NCBI RefSeq assembly: GCF_018417635.1 | Contig: NZ_CP071007.1 | Span: 1,922,501 to 1,986,500, forward strand | Length of the DNA stretch: 64,000 bases | Origin: Pseudomonas sp. SORT22 | GTDB taxonomy: Bacteria; Pseudomonadota; Gammaproteobacteria; Pseudomonadales; Pseudomonadaceae | Direction of reading: 5' to 3' | In this document: positions 18,403 to 27,897 of the stretch, piece after piece | Position numbering within the stretch: the stretch's first letter is position 1 | How the letters are laid out: every line of letters begins with the position of its first letter | Made by a program: the position numbers and the translations under genes | Notes under the pieces: model-generated | What the model saw: the letters and a program-made list of their open reading frames with translations, nothing else | The model's database searches: none | Told to the model about the DNA's origin: nothing

Positions 18403-19796
18403 CGCTTTTCAGCGCGGCGAATGTGCTTGGCGCTGCTGCGCGCCAAGCGAATCGCCAGCATCAGCGCCGCGCAGGTGAGGCCGGCAATCAGGCCTTCCCA
18501 CAGGCCGTTAGGGCCGCTTGCCGGGCCGAACAGGTCGGTCAGGCCGAGCACGTAACCCACCGGCAAGCCGATGCCCCAGTAGGCGAACAGGGTCAGGATC
18601 ATGGTCACCCGGGTGTCCTGGTAACCGCGCAGGGCGCCGGCGGCAATCACCTGGATGGCGTCGGAGAACTGATACAGCGCGGCATACACGATCAGCATCG
18701 CGGCAATCTGGATCACCGCCGTGTCCGGGGTGTAGATCGAGGCGATGGGCTCGCGCATCAGCAGGATCAGGCTGGCCGAGAAGCAGGCAAACACCAGCGC
18801 CGCACCCAGGCCCACCAGGGCGGCGAAGCGCGCCTGGCGCGGTAGCCCGGCGCCGATCGCCTGGCCAACCCGCACGGTCACCGCCATCCCCAGCGAATAC
18901 GGAATCATGAACAGCAGCGAGCTGATGTTCAGGGCAATCTGGTGCCCGGCCACCACGGTCGGGCCGAGGCTGCCGATCAGCAGGGCAATCACTGCGAAGA
19001 TGCTCGACTCGGCGAATACCGCGATGCCGATCGGCAGGCCGACGCCGACCAGGCGCTTGATCACCGGCCATTGCGGCTTGTCCAGGCGCACCAGCACGCG
19101 CTGGCGGGCATAGGCCGGGGCCCAGTGGGTCCAGGCGGCCATGCTCAAGGCCATGAACCACATGACGATGCCGCTGGCCCAGCCGCAACCGACGCCGCCC
19201 AGAGCCGGCATGCCGAAGTGGCCGTAAATCAGTACATAGTTCAGCGGAATGTTCAGCAGCAGCCCGGACAAGCCGATGACCATGCTCGGCCGGGTCCGGC
19301 CCAGGGCATCGCTGTAGCAGCGCAACACGTAATAAAGGGCGACACCGGGGAAGCCGAAGGCAATGCCCTGCAAATAGCCCATGCTCGGCGCCACCAGTTG
19401 CGGGTCGACTTTCATCACCTGCAAGATCGGTTCGGCGCTGAGCAGCAGGCCACTGGCGATCAGGCCGACGCACAGTGCCAGCCACAATGCCTGGCGCACC
19501 AGCGGGCCGATCTCGGCATGCTGGCCGGCGCCATAGCGCTGGGCAACCTTGGGCGTGGTCGCCAGCAGGATGCCGGTCATCAGCAGGTACACCGGAATCC
19601 AGATCGAGTTACCCAGCGCCACGGCTGCCAGGTCGCGGGGGCTGACCCGGCCGGCCATCACCGCATCGACAAAACCCATGGCGGTGGTCGCCAACTGGGC
19701 AATGATGATTGGCGTGGCCAGCATCAGCAGGCCGCGCAGCTCGCTGCGGATCCGCGTCGGGCGCGACAGGGCGGGGGTTTGGGTCTCGGCGGTCAT
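18399..19796 (-). CDS. MATE-family multidrug efflux transporter (NorM/PmpM-like)
   Basis: A 465-residue inner-membrane protein with twelve predicted helices in two similar halves, beginning [24 protein letters not shown] exporters expel cationic drugs in exchange for Na+ or H+. Hallmarks include the helix-1 motif and [11 protein letters not shown] in the second half. ATG at [10 protein letters not shown] was chosen over a more distal start lacking homology. Close relatives in Pseudomonas include PmpM; substrates cannot be read from sequence. Divergent from pdxB. Confidence 0.92.
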   Translation of the reverse strand: MTAETQTPALSRPTRIRSELRGLLMLATPIIIAQLATTAMGFVDAVMAGRVSPRDLAAVALGNSIWIPVYLLMTGILLATTPKVAQRYGAGQHAEIGPLVRQALWLALCVGLIASGLLLSAEPILQVMKVDPQLVAPSMGYLQGIAFGFPGVALYYVLRCYSDALGRTRPSMVIGLSGLLLNIPLNYVLIYGHFGMPALGGVGCGWASGIVMWFMALSMAAWTHWAPAYARQRVLVRLDKPQWPVIKRLVGVGLPIGIAVFAESSIFAVIALLIGSLGPTVVAGHQIALNISSLLFMIPYSLGMAVTVRVGQAIGAGLPRQARFAALVGLGAALVFACFSASLILLMREPIASIYTPDTAVIQIAAMLIVYAALYQFSDAIQVIAAGALRGYQDTRVTMILTLFAYWGIGLPVGYVLGLTDLFGPASGPNGLWEGLIAGLTCAALMLAIRLARSSAKHIRRAEKR

Positions 19797-19938
19797 CGGT
19801 GTCACAAGGCAGGCGTCCACAGGAAAGATGGGCAAAGCCGGCTAGTCTACGCCTTGACGCGGCAGTCAGGAACCTCGCCTGCCTGTGGATCGCCCCACCC
19901 GTATCGGCCTACACTGCGCACCCCGATAGGAGAGCGCC

Positions 19939-21081
19939 ATGCTGATTGTTGCTGACGAGAATATCCCGCTGCTCGATGCCTTCTTTGCCGGTTTTGGCGA
20001 AATCCGCCGCTACCCCGGGCGAGCGATCGATGCCGCCTGCGTCAAGGATGCCGATGTGCTGCTGGTGCGTTCAGTGACCAAGGTCGATCGCACTTTGCTC
20101 GAAGGCAGCCAGGTGAAGTTTGTCGGCACCTGCACCATCGGCACCGATCACCTGGCCCTGGATTATTTCGCCGAGGCTGGTATTCACTGGTCCAGCGCGC
20201 CAGGCTGCAACGCCCGCGGGGTGGTCGACTATGTGCTCGGCAGCCTGCTGACCCTGGCCGAGCTCGACGGCGCCAGCTTGCCTGCGCGCACCTATGGGGT
20301 GGTCGGCGCCGGGGAAGTCGGTGGGCGTCTGGTCGAGGTGCTGCGCGACCTTGGCTGGCAGGTGCTGGTGTGCGACCCGCCGCGCCAGGCGCGCGAAGGC
20401 GGCGACTATGTGAGCCTGGAGCAGATCATCGAGCAGTGCGACGTCATTAGCCTGCACACCCCGCTGGCCCGTAGCGGCGAGCTGCCGACCTGGCACCTGC
20501 TGGGCCAGGCGCAACTGGCCCGCCTGCGCCCCGGCGCCTGGCTGATCAATGCCAGCCGCGGCCCGGTGGTCGACAATCAGGCTTTACGCCAGTTGCTGCG
20601 TGAGCGCGACGATATCCAGGCGGTGCTCGACGTCTGGGAGGGCGAGCCCCAGGTCGACCTGGCCCTGGCCGACCTCTGCGTGATCGCCACCCCGCATATT
20701 GCCGGCTACAGCCTGGACGGCAAGCAGCGCGGCACCGCGCAGATCTACCAGGCGTTTTGCGCCTGGCGTGGCGAACCTGCCGAGGTGCAACTGAGCGACC
20801 TGCTGCCACAGCCGTGGCTGACCGAAATCGCCTTGCAGGCCGAGACCGATCCGGCCTGGGCCCTCGCGACCCTGTGCCGTGCGGTGTATGACCCGCGCCG
20901 TGACGATGCCGATTTTCGCCGCAGCTTGAGCCGCGACCCGGCGCAGCAGAAGGCCGCCTTCGACAACTTGCGCAAGCACTACCCACCGCGCCGTGAAATC
21001 GAAGGCCTGGCCGTGCGCCTGCACGGTGAAGCGCCGCAACTGGCACAGCTGGTCCGCGCCTTGGGCGGCGTGCTGGTGTAA
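19939..21081 (+). CDS. pdxB: Erythronate-4-phosphate dehydrogenase
   Basis: A 380-residue D-isomer 2-hydroxyacid dehydrogenase that performs the second step of pyridoxal-phosphate synthesis from erythrose 4-phosphate. The NAD loop is [16 protein letters not shown], with D in VLVCDPP; catalytic Arg and Glu-His fall in [10 protein letters not shown] and [13 protein letters not shown]. The C-terminal PdxB dimerisation domain (about 290-380) distinguishes it from other family members. ATG follows GGAG. Single gene. Confidence 0.96.
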   Translation: MLIVADENIPLLDAFFAGFGEIRRYPGRAIDAACVKDADVLLVRSVTKVDRTLLEGSQVKFVGTCTIGTDHLALDYFAEAGIHWSSAPGCNARGVVDYVLGSLLTLAELDGASLPARTYGVVGAGEVGGRLVEVLRDLGWQVLVCDPPRQAREGGDYVSLEQIIEQCDVISLHTPLARSGELPTWHLLGQAQLARLRPGAWLINASRGPVVDNQALRQLLRERDDIQAVLDVWEGEPQVDLALADLCVIATPHIAGYSLDGKQRGTAQIYQAFCAWRGEPAEVQLSDLLPQPWLTEIALQAETDPAWALATLCRAVYDPRRDDADFRRSLSRDPAQQKAAFDNLRKHYPPRREIEGLAVRLHGEAPQLAQLVRALGGVLV

Positions 21082-21091
21082 ATAGCGGGCA

Positions 21092-21118
21092 ATAAAAACC
21101 CGGCGCGTGCGCCGGGTT
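21092..21118 (-). terminator. Terminator between pdxB and the 58-residue gene
   Basis: AACCCGGCGC and GCGCCGGGTT form a ten-base stem with an A run (AATAAAAA) on its left, so the T run serves the minus-strand gene. It may also slow pdxB read-through. Confidence 0.75.
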
Positions 21119-21134
21119 GAAGAATTCGGGTGGG

Positions 21135-21311
21135 TCAGTCTTTCTTGGCGAGTTCTACCCGGCTTTTTTCCAGCTTCTCGCAGGCCTGCTGGATCATCTC
21201 CTCGGTGATGGTGATCTCATTGCCATCCTTGTCGATGATCGTGCCGCCTACCGATGCCTGCGGGTTAGGCGCGGGTTTTTCCTGGGTGTTGCCTTGATGT
21301 TGCAAGCTCAT
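21135..21311 (-). CDS. Small hydrophilic protein of unknown function
   Basis: A 58-residue protein: a Gln/Pro-rich N-terminus, then the compact run GGTIIDKDGNEITITEEMI and a charged C-terminal helix (QQACEKLEKSRVELAKK). It has one cysteine and no membrane segment. The start MSLQHQGN follows an AGGA site. It has its own terminator, so it is likely a real gene. The pattern is of a small conserved Pseudomonas protein, but I cannot name a family. Confidence 0.72.
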   Translation of the reverse strand: MSLQHQGNTQEKPAPNPQASVGGTIIDKDGNEITITEEMIQQACEKLEKSRVELAKKD

Positions 21312-21442
21312 TTCCTGTCTCCTCATCAGGTTGCAAGCTCAGACTAGAATCGCCTCGTGACCGGCCTGTGACAGCTCCTTCGGTTATCACTGTGCGACGT
21401 GTCCAGTCCATCAGAAAGCCGAGTAAACCTCCAGTAGTACTT

Positions 21443-21459
21443 TAGACCGAAACGGTCTA
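21443..21459. promoter_or_regulatory. TetR-type operator palindrome upstream of the ABC exporter
   Basis: TAGACCG-AAA-CGGTCTA is a perfect 7-base inverted repeat. The TAGACC..GGTCTA arms resemble operators of TetR-family regulators such as NemR, as I recall them. It lies 130 bases upstream of the ABC exporter gene. No TetR gene is adjacent. Confidence 0.55.
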
Positions 21460-21470
21460 GCCGGCTGTGG

Positions 21471-21491
21471 CCTGGGTCTTATATGCCCAGG
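21471..21491. repeat. Second inverted repeat before the ABC exporter
   Basis: CCTGGG and CCCAGG flank the nine-base AT-rich core TCTTATATG. It lies 12 bases after the TAGACC palindrome and could be a second operator or an early mRNA hairpin. Confidence 0.45.
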
Positions 21492-21588
21492 TTCTGGTTC
21501 CGACGCCCAATCATTGCCCGCAGTTCCTTGGCGCTTGATCAACGGTCCGGTGTAGGCTGCTGTAAATAGCGGACAAACGGCGTACTCC

Positions 21589-23358
21589 ATGCTCAACCGG
21601 TTTTCTTCACGCCAGCGCCAGGCCCTGCGCCTGGGCTGGCGTTTTATCCGTCCTTACCGCACGCAGGCGCTGCTGGCCTTGCTGGCACTCATCGTTACCG
21701 CAGCGATTACCCTGTCCATGGGCCAGGGTATTCGCCTGCTGGTGGACCAGGGCTTCATGACCCAGTCGCCGCACCTGCTCAACCAGTCCATCGGCCTGTT
21801 CCTGCTGTTGGTGCTGGCCCTGGCGATCGGTACCTTCAGCCGCTTCTATCTGGTGTCGTGGATTGGCGAACGCTGTGTGGCCGATATCCGCCAGCAGGTG
21901 TTCGATCATCTGATCTACCTGCACCCGGGTTTTTTCGAAAGTAACCGCAGTTCGGAGATCCAGTCGCGGCTGACCGCCGACACAACCTTGTTGCAATCGG
22001 TGATCGGCTCGTCGCTGTCGCTGTTCCTGCGCAACGCGCTGATGGTGCTGGGCGGCATCGTCCTGCTGTTTGTCACCAACCCCAAGCTCACCAGCATCGT
22101 GGTGCTGGCCTTGCCGCTGGTGCTGGCACCGATCCTGATTTTCGGCCGCCGGGTGCGCAACCTGTCGCGGCAGAGCCAGGACCGGGTCGCCGACGTCGGC
22201 AGCTATGTGGCCGAGACCCTCGGCCAGATCAAGACCGTGCAGGCCTACAACCACCAGTCCAGCGACCAGCAGCGCTTCGGCGCCACGGTCGAGGCGGCCC
22301 TTGAGGTGGCGCGCAAACGCATCCTCCAGCGCGCCTGGCTGATCACCCTGGTGATCGTGCTGGTGCTGGGTGCGGTCGGGGTAATGCTCTGGGTCGGTGG
22401 CATGGACGTGATCGCCGGGCGTATTTCCGGCGGTGAGCTGGCCGCCTTCGTGTTCTACAGCCTGATCGTCGGCAGCGCCTTCGGCACCCTCAGCGAAGTG
22501 ATTGGCGAGCTGCAGCGCGCTGCCGGTGCCGGCGAGCGGATTGCCGAGCTGCTGGCAGCGCGCAGCGAGATAGTCGCGCCTGCTGACCTGCAGCGCTCGG
22601 CGCCGCGGGTCAGTGGCCGGGTCGAGTTGCAGAACATCCGTTTTGCTTATCCATCACGGCCAACACCGCCGGCCATCGATGACCTGAAGCTTACCGTCGA
22701 GCCCGGCGAAACCCTGGCCCTGGTCGGGCCGTCGGGGGCGGGCAAGTCGACCCTGTTCGACCTGTTACTGCGTTTTTACGACCCGCAGCAAGGGCGCATC
22801 CTGCTTGATGGTCAGGACATCAGGTGCCTCGATCCGCAGGACCTGCGCCGCCACTTCGCCCTGGTAGCGCAGAACCCGGCGCTGTTCTTTGGCACGGTGG
22901 AGGACAACATCCGCTACGGGCGCGCCGATGCCACGGCCGAACAGGTCGAGGCTGCTGCCCGCAGCGCCCATGCCCATGAGTTCATCTTGCAGTTGCCCAA
23001 GGGCTATCAGACTCACTTGGGTGACGCCGGCCTTGGCCTCTCGGGCGGTCAACGCCAGCGCCTGGCGATTGCCCGGGCCTTGCTGGTGGATGCACCGATT
23101 CTGTTGCTGGACGAAGCCACCAGCGCCCTCGACGCGCAGAGCGAGCATTTGATCCAGCAGGCGCTGCCGACCCTGATGAGCGGGCGCACCACCCTGGTGA
23201 TCGCCCATCGCCTGGCCACGGTGCAGCATGCCGACCGCATTGCGGTGATTGATCAGGGCCGGCTGGTGGCCATCGGCACGCATCGCCAGTTGATTGCCCA
23301 GAGCCCCTTGTATGCGCGGCTGGCGGCGTTGCAGTTCAATAACGTGACGGAAATGTGA
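21589..23358 (+). CDS. ABC exporter, fused permease and ATPase (MsbA/LmrA type)
   Basis: A 589-residue half-transporter working as a homodimer in the inner membrane. Residues about 20-310 form six helices of the ABC_membrane domain; the ATPase follows with Walker A GPSGAGKST (about 380-388), signature LSGGQRQRLAIARAL (about 484), Walker B ILLLDEAT and the H-loop VIAHRL. It exports a lipid, drug or peptide; the substrate is unknown. A TetR-type operator upstream suggests inducible export. The TGA stop is embedded in a hairpin. Confidence 0.92.
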   Translation: MLNRFSSRQRQALRLGWRFIRPYRTQALLALLALIVTAAITLSMGQGIRLLVDQGFMTQSPHLLNQSIGLFLLLVLALAIGTFSRFYLVSWIGERCVADIRQQVFDHLIYLHPGFFESNRSSEIQSRLTADTTLLQSVIGSSLSLFLRNALMVLGGIVLLFVTNPKLTSIVVLALPLVLAPILIFGRRVRNLSRQSQDRVADVGSYVAETLGQIKTVQAYNHQSSDQQRFGATVEAALEVARKRILQRAWLITLVIVLVLGAVGVMLWVGGMDVIAGRISGGELAAFVFYSLIVGSAFGTLSEVIGELQRAAGAGERIAELLAARSEIVAPADLQRSAPRVSGRVELQNIRFAYPSRPTPPAIDDLKLTVEPGETLALVGPSGAGKSTLFDLLLRFYDPQQGRILLDGQDIRCLDPQDLRRHFALVAQNPALFFGTVEDNIRYGRADATAEQVEAAARSAHAHEFILQLPKGYQTHLGDAGLGLSGGQRQRLAIARALLVDAPILLLDEATSALDAQSEHLIQQALPTLMSGRTTLVIAHRLATVQHADRIAVIDQGRLVAIGTHRQLIAQSPLYARLAALQFNNVTEM

Positions 23359-23383
23359 CAGCGTCCTACAGACTGTCACATTT
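23351..23383 (+). terminator. Hairpin overlapping the ABC exporter stop codon
   Basis: AAATGTGACAG and CTGTCACATTT pair over 11 bases with an 11-base loop; the stop codon lies in the left arm. Confidence 0.6.
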
Positions 23384-23439
23384 CTGTAGCAATCCCTTGA
23401 GACTATCTGTTCCAGCTGTTGCGTAATGCTCGAACCTGG

Positions 23440-23468
23440 CTGCTATCGATCGATGGCAGCTTTTTTTT
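23440..23468 (+). terminator. Intrinsic terminator before the chemoreceptor gene
   Basis: GCTGCTATCGATCGATGGCAGC is almost self-complementary (one T-G pair) and is followed by eight Ts. It ends the ABC exporter transcript, or lies in the chemoreceptor leader if that promoter is upstream. Confidence 0.75.
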
Positions 23469-23568
23469 GGCCTGCCGTCAGTGGCCAGCGAACGAGGACA
23501 GGGACGTCTTTGCCTGGTTGGCGCCGAGTGGCGCCGCTCCCTTATTCCTTGTTCCGGGACTTCTTTCG

Positions 23569-25185
23569 ATGTTGCGTAAATCCCTCAGAGTGCAAATTCT
23601 CGCCCTGCTCGGCGGCAGCCTGGCGGCGATCCTGCTGATCGCCCTGGTGTGCTTTCAGTTGCTGTCCTCCAGCGTGCGCGGCTACGGCCAGCTGATCGAC
23701 GGGCCATTGCAGGCGTCGCAGTTGATCGATGAAGCCAACCTGCAGTTCAAGGTCCAGGTCCAGGAGTGGAAGAACGTGCTGCTGCGCGGCAAGCAGCCCG
23801 CTGAGCTGGACAAGTACTGGCAGCAGTTCCTGGCCCGTGAGCAGCAGGTGCAGGGCATCCTTGACCAGTTGATCGCCCGCAGCGAGCAGCCGCTCAAGGG
23901 CCGTGCCGAGCAACTCAAGGCCAGCCACCGACAGTTGGGTCAGGCTTACGCACAGGGGCGTCAGGCGTTTCTGGCGGCGGGCGCTGATCCTGTTGTAGGC
24001 GATCAGGCAGTCAAAGGTGTTGACCGCGCTGCCAGCGAGCAAATGAGTGAGTTGGTCAGCCAGTTGCGCAGCGATGCCCAGGCGCGTGCCCAGACCATCA
24101 ACCAGTCGGCAGAGCGTACGGTCTGGCTGGGGCTGCTGGTGATGTTCGGCTCGGCGTTGCTGGTCGGGCTGTTCAGTCTGTGGCTGGTCAACCGCAGCCT
24201 GATCGAGCCGATCCGTGGCTTGATCGATTATGTCGCGCAGTTGAGCCAGGGGCGCTTCGCCGCGCGGGTCGCCAGCGATCGCCAGGATGAGCTGGGGCGG
24301 CTGGCGGTGGCGGCCAATACTCTGCGCGACTTTCTTGCCGACACCTTCAGCCGCCTGCAGCGCAATGCCGGTGAGCTGGAAAGTGCCAGCGGCGAGCTGC
24401 GCGGCATTGCCGGCAACATGGCCCGCGGCACCGACGACCAGTTCCAGCGTACCGACCAGGTCGCTACGGCCATGCATGAAATGTCGGCGACCGCCCAGGA
24501 AGTCGCCCGCCATGCCGCCGACGCCGCGCGCGCCGCCGATGAAGCCGACCACAGCGCTCAGGCCGGCGAGCAGGTGATGCAGGCAACCATTGCCACCATT
24601 GCCGGGGTCAACCAGGAAATTGCCGACACCGCCAAGGTGATTCGCCATCTGGAAGCCGACAGCGACCGCATCGGCAAGGTGCTGGAAGTGATCCGCGCGA
24701 TTGCCGAGCAGACCAACCTGCTGGCGCTCAACGCCGCCATCGAGGCGGCACGGGCCGGTGAGGCCGGACGCGGCTTTGCCGTGGTCGCCGATGAGGTGCG
24801 CAGCCTGGCCCAGCGTACGGCCGCGTCGATTGCCGAGATCAACCAGATCATCAGCGCCGTGCAGTCCGGCGCCGTGGCGGCGGTAAAAGCCATCGAGAGC
24901 GGCCAGCAACGCAGCGAGGAGGGCGCCGAGCAGGTGCAGCAGGCCGGGCAGATGCTGCAGCGCATCACCGTTGCCGTCGAGGCTATCCGCGACATGAACC
25001 GGCAGATCGCCACGGCGGCGGAAGAACAGACCAGTGTTGCCGAGGACATCTCGCGCAACCTGGTGGAAATTACCCGGATTGCCACCACCAACCAGCAGGC
25101 GGTGCAGCAGACCGAGCAGGCCGGGCAGCACTTGCACGGCTTGTCCGGGCAGTTGGGGGAGGTCACTGCGCGCCTGAGTGCTTGA
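23569..25185 (+). CDS. Methyl-accepting chemotaxis protein with four-helix-bundle sensor
   Basis: A 538-residue transmembrane chemoreceptor: helix 1 (about 10-32), a periplasmic helical ligand domain (about 33-185), helix 2 (about 186-208), a HAMP linker, and the MCP domain with hairpin [20 protein letters not shown]. It passes ligand signals to CheA/CheW. The ligand is unknown; the sensor region looks helical rather than dCache. Start [16 protein letters not shown] puts the first helix at the N-terminus. The longer reading frame upstream runs through a terminator and was rejected. Confidence 0.92.
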   Translation: MLRKSLRVQILALLGGSLAAILLIALVCFQLLSSSVRGYGQLIDGPLQASQLIDEANLQFKVQVQEWKNVLLRGKQPAELDKYWQQFLAREQQVQGILDQLIARSEQPLKGRAEQLKASHRQLGQAYAQGRQAFLAAGADPVVGDQAVKGVDRAASEQMSELVSQLRSDAQARAQTINQSAERTVWLGLLVMFGSALLVGLFSLWLVNRSLIEPIRGLIDYVAQLSQGRFAARVASDRQDELGRLAVAANTLRDFLADTFSRLQRNAGELESASGELRGIAGNMARGTDDQFQRTDQVATAMHEMSATAQEVARHAADAARAADEADHSAQAGEQVMQATIATIAGVNQEIADTAKVIRHLEADSDRIGKVLEVIRAIAEQTNLLALNAAIEAARAGEAGRGFAVVADEVRSLAQRTAASIAEINQIISAVQSGAVAAVKAIESGQQRSEEGAEQVQQAGQMLQRITVAVEAIRDMNRQIATAAEEQTSVAEDISRNLVEITRIATTNQQAVQQTEQAGQHLHGLSGQLGEVTARLSA

Positions 25186-25315
25186 GCAAAAGCGGGGGAA
25201 ATCCGCCACATCCAGCGGTAAAGGCCCGGCAATGTGGCGGATTATCGCCAGCTAAACCGTTAAAGTTGGGGTGCGACGACACGTCCTAGCTATTAGCCGT
25301 TGGTCTTGTAAAAGT

Positions 25316-25331
25316 TGGCCCGCTTCCTGCT
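25316..25331 (+). promoter_or_regulatory. Sigma54-like element upstream of mqo
   Basis: TGGCCCGCTTCCTGCT has GG and GC ten bases apart and matches TGGCACG-N4-TTGCW at most positions. It lies 229 bases before the mqo ATG. A chance match in GC-rich DNA is possible. Confidence 0.4.
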
Positions 25332-25485
25332 TTAAGGCGACCCACCCTGACAGCGGCGGCCATGCCCCGCGTCTGGCGTGACGACCGTTCCCGATCCATC
25401 GAACAACCCCAGCCGCCATCCAGTGCGCGGGTGTCCGGGCCGATTGCCCGAGCACCAGCTACGCTAAGCCTTGGACTGCGCGAGC

Positions 25486-25493
25486 AACAACAA
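25486..25493 (+). promoter_or_regulatory. Hfq/Crc CA motif candidate
   Basis: AACAACAA fits AAYAAYAA, the catabolite-repression motif bound by Hfq/Crc in Pseudomonas. At 67 bases before the start codon it is farther away than usual. Confidence 0.35.
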
Positions 25494-25559
25494 GAATCCG
25501 GGCGTGCACTACGGGACCTGCGGTCATTGCCAATTACTTCACTTCAATTGGATTGAACT

Positions 25560-27158
25560 ATGAAAAAAATCCTGCTGACGCTCCTGTGCCTGAGTGTCAT
25601 CGGTTGCTCCAAGCCCAGTGAGCCCGAGAAAACCGTAGACGTGCTGCTGATCGGCGGCGGCATCATGAGTGCAAGCCTGGGTACCTACCTCAATGAGCTG
25701 GAGCCCGGTTGGTCGATCGACATCTACGAGCGCCTGGACAAGGTCGCCGAAGAAAGCTCCAACGCCTGGAACAACGCCGGTACCGGTCACTCCGCGTTCT
25801 GCGAGCTGAACTACACCAGCGAAGGTGCCGACGGCAAGATCGACATCAGCAAGGCCGTTGGCGTCAACGAGCAGTTCGAGATCTCCAAGCAGTTCTGGGC
25901 CTACCAGGTCGAGCAGAAAGTGCTGAGCAACCCGACCTCGTTCATCAATAACGTGCCGCACATGAGCTTCGTCTGGGGCGACAAGAACGTCGAGTTCCTC
26001 AAGAAGCGTCATGAAGCCCTGCAGCACAGCTCGCTGTTCCGTGGCATGGAGTACTCCGAAGACCACGAGCAGATCAAGAAGTGGGTACCGATCGTGATGG
26101 AAGGCCGCGCTGCCGACCAGAAGATCGCCGCCACCCGCATGCCGATCGGCACCGACGTCAACTTCGGCGAGATCACCCGCCAGCTGTTCGCCTCGCTGAC
26201 CAAGCACGACAACGTCAAGCTGCACGTCCAGCACGAAGTCCGTGACATCGTCCGTAACGCCGACAACACCTGGACCGTGGTCGTCGCTGACCTGGCCAAC
26301 AAGGGCGTCGAGAGCAGCATCAAGGCCAAGTTCGTCTTCATCGGTGCCGGTGGTGGCGCGCTGAAGCTGCTGCAGAAATCGGGCATCCCTGAAGCTGACG
26401 GCTATGCCGGCTTCCCGGTCGGTGGCCAGTTCCTGATGACCGACAACCAGGACATCGTTGCCCGTCACAAAGCCAAGCTGTACGGCAAGGCTTCGGTTGG
26501 TGCGCCGCCAATGTCGGTTCCGCACCTGGACACCCGCGTGATCGACGGCAAGGAAGTGCTGCTGTTCGGCCCGTTCGCCACCTTCTCGACCAAGTTCCTG
26601 AAGAACGGCTCGCTGCTGGACATGTTCGCTGCGCTGACCACCCACAACATCATGCCGATGACCCACGCCGGTATCGACAACATCGACCTGAGCACCTACC
26701 TGATGGGTCAGTTGATGCTGAGCTTCGATGACCGCATGGCGGCCCTGCGCGAGTACTTCCCGAACGCCAAGAACGAAGACTGGAAACTGCTGCAGGCCGG
26801 TCAACGCGTCCAGGTGATCAAGAAGGACCCTGAGCACGGCGGCATCCTGCAGTTCGGTACCGAAGTCGTTGCTGCCCAGGACGGCACCATTGCCGCGCTG
26901 CTGGGCGCCTCGCCAGGTGCTTCGACCGCTGCGCCGATCATGCTGAGCGTGCTGGAAAAGACCTTCAAGGATCGCATCAAGACCCCTGAGTGGCAGGCCA
27001 AGCTGAAGGAAATCGTGCCGACCTACGGCCAGAAGCTCAACAACAACCTTGAGCTGACCAACAAGACCCGTGAGTGGAGCAGTTCGCGTCTGAACCTGCT
27101 GTACGTTCCGGTGCTGCCGGAAGAAGCGGCTGCGGTACAGGCTGAGCCTGCGCTGTAA
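25560..27158 (+). CDS. mqo: Malate:quinone oxidoreductase with lipoprotein signal
   Basis: A 532-residue FAD enzyme that oxidises malate to oxaloacetate and reduces quinone at the membrane. The FAD loop is [15 protein letters not shown], followed by the Mqo runs [20 protein letters not shown] and [19 protein letters not shown]. Unusual is the N-terminus: a short signal ending SVIGC fits a lipobox with C16, which predicts a lipid-anchored, exported form. Pseudomonas carries several mqo genes, so this may be a paralog. A strong bidirectional terminator follows. Confidence 0.95.
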   Translation: MKKILLTLLCLSVIGCSKPSEPEKTVDVLLIGGGIMSASLGTYLNELEPGWSIDIYERLDKVAEESSNAWNNAGTGHSAFCELNYTSEGADGKIDISKAVGVNEQFEISKQFWAYQVEQKVLSNPTSFINNVPHMSFVWGDKNVEFLKKRHEALQHSSLFRGMEYSEDHEQIKKWVPIVMEGRAADQKIAATRMPIGTDVNFGEITRQLFASLTKHDNVKLHVQHEVRDIVRNADNTWTVVVADLANKGVESSIKAKFVFIGAGGGALKLLQKSGIPEADGYAGFPVGGQFLMTDNQDIVARHKAKLYGKASVGAPPMSVPHLDTRVIDGKEVLLFGPFATFSTKFLKNGSLLDMFAALTTHNIMPMTHAGIDNIDLSTYLMGQLMLSFDDRMAALREYFPNAKNEDWKLLQAGQRVQVIKKDPEHGGILQFGTEVVAAQDGTIAALLGASPGASTAAPIMLSVLEKTFKDRIKTPEWQAKLKEIVPTYGQKLNNNLELTNKTREWSSSRLNLLYVPVLPEEAAAVQAEPAL

Positions 27159-27170
27159 GCTTTCGCTTTG

Positions 27171-27214
27171 CCAGAAACAAACAAGCCCCTGTTCAGGGGC
27201 TTGTTTGTTTCTGG
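27171..27214. terminator. Bidirectional terminator between mqo and the glycine-zipper gene
   Basis: A perfect 20-base stem (27171-27190 with 27195-27214) with a four-base GTTC loop. The core is AAGCCCCT..AGGGGCTT and the outer arms carry A- and T-rich tracts on both sides, suiting two convergent genes. Confidence 0.9.
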
Positions 27215-27249
27215 CCTGGCAAAAATATCGCCGGCTACTCGGTTGCGGA

Positions 27250-27624
27250 TCAGTGGCGTTTCTTGCGATGACTGTCCGCCAGGTTGTTACCCAACGCACC
27301 ACCAGCCGCGCCGCCCAGGCCTGCGCCAATTGCCGAGCCGGTGCTGCCACCGAGCTTGCCGCCGACCAGCGAGCCACCGGCCGAACCCAGGCCGCCACCA
27401 ATGGCCGCCTTGGTCTTGTTGCCTTTTTTCGCGCCCATGGCACTGCCTGCCGCGCCGCCGACGCCGGCACCAATGGCCGCACCGGTGCTGCCGCCAAGCT
27501 TCTGCCCGACCACGTTACCCAGAACACCACCCAGGCCACCGCCTACAGCGGTCTGGCCATCACCGGCCATGGCGCCTTGTGCGCACAAAAGGCCCAGGGT
27601 CAGGGCGGCAAGAGTCTTACGCAT
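27250..27624 (-). CDS. Exported glycine-zipper repeat protein
   Basis: A 124-residue protein: signal peptide (about 1-20, cleavage after GAMA) and a body made almost wholly of Gly, Ala and small residues. The body is a tandem duplication of about 40 residues; QKLGGSTGAAIGAGVGGAAG and GKLGGSTGSAIGAGLGGAAG mark the two copies. Such glycine zippers insert in membranes or stack as outer-membrane-associated proteins. The C-terminus is basic (SHRKKRH). Start MRKTLAALTLG is preceded by AAGG. Function unknown. Confidence 0.85.
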   Translation of the reverse strand: MRKTLAALTLGLLCAQGAMAGDGQTAVGGGLGGVLGNVVGQKLGGSTGAAIGAGVGGAAGSAMGAKKGNKTKAAIGGGLGSAGGSLVGGKLGGSTGSAIGAGLGGAAGGALGNNLADSHRKKRH

Positions 27625-27717
27625 GTGAATCAACCTTAATGTTCAAAAAGGCGCGCATTCTGCTGGCAGCGTCGCCGCCGCGCAATGCTGGCCACTGCTG
27701 CTCGTCTGCCAGGCACG

Positions 27718-27745
27718 AAAAAGCCCGCGCGAGGGCGGGCTTTTT
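27718..27745. terminator. Terminator after tRNA-Pro
   Basis: AAAAAGCCCGC..GCGGGCTTTTT forms a compact hairpin with A and T runs on the two sides, 12 bases beyond the tRNA 3' end. Confidence 0.85.
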
Positions 27746-27756
27746 GCTGAGTAAAG

Positions 27757-27833
27757 TGGTCGGAGAGACAGGATTCGAACCTGCGGCCTTCTCGTCCCGA
27801 ACGAGACGCGCTACCTGGCTGCGCTACACTCCG
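27757..27833 (-). tRNA. tRNA-Pro, anticodon CGG
   Basis: A 77-base gene with encoded CCA. The anticodon loop TTCGGGA gives anticodon CGG, reading CCG proline codons. The TTCGAAT T-loop and AGCGCAG..GGTAGC D-arm are standard. The acceptor stem CGGAGTG/CTCTCCG has one T-T mismatch at pair 6-67. It is transcribed alone, between a promoter (27843-27870) and a terminator (27718-27745). Confidence 0.96.
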
Positions 27834-27842
27834 ATGGAGAAA

Positions 27843-27870
27843 ATATTACTCAAAATCTTCTCCTCGACAA
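27843..27870 (-). promoter_or_regulatory. Sigma70 promoter of tRNA-Pro
   Basis: On the minus strand TTGTCG (-35) and TAATAT (-10) are 16 bases apart, ending nine bases before the mature tRNA 5' end. Confidence 0.6.
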
Positions 27871-27897
27871 GCCCCCAGAGGCGGCCTGTCGATCAGC

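Larger units (their letters stand above)
25186..25559 (+). other. Long upstream region of mqo
   Basis: These 374 bases hold no plausible gene. They contain a sigma54-like element (25316-25331) and an AACAACAA motif (25486-25493) of the Hfq/Crc type; nothing else stands out. Confidence 0.6.

Noticed and set aside
23363..23388. LexA-like CTGT..ACAG bases near the ABC exporter stop
   Set aside because: Spacing between arms is wrong; the bases belong to the stop-codon hairpin.
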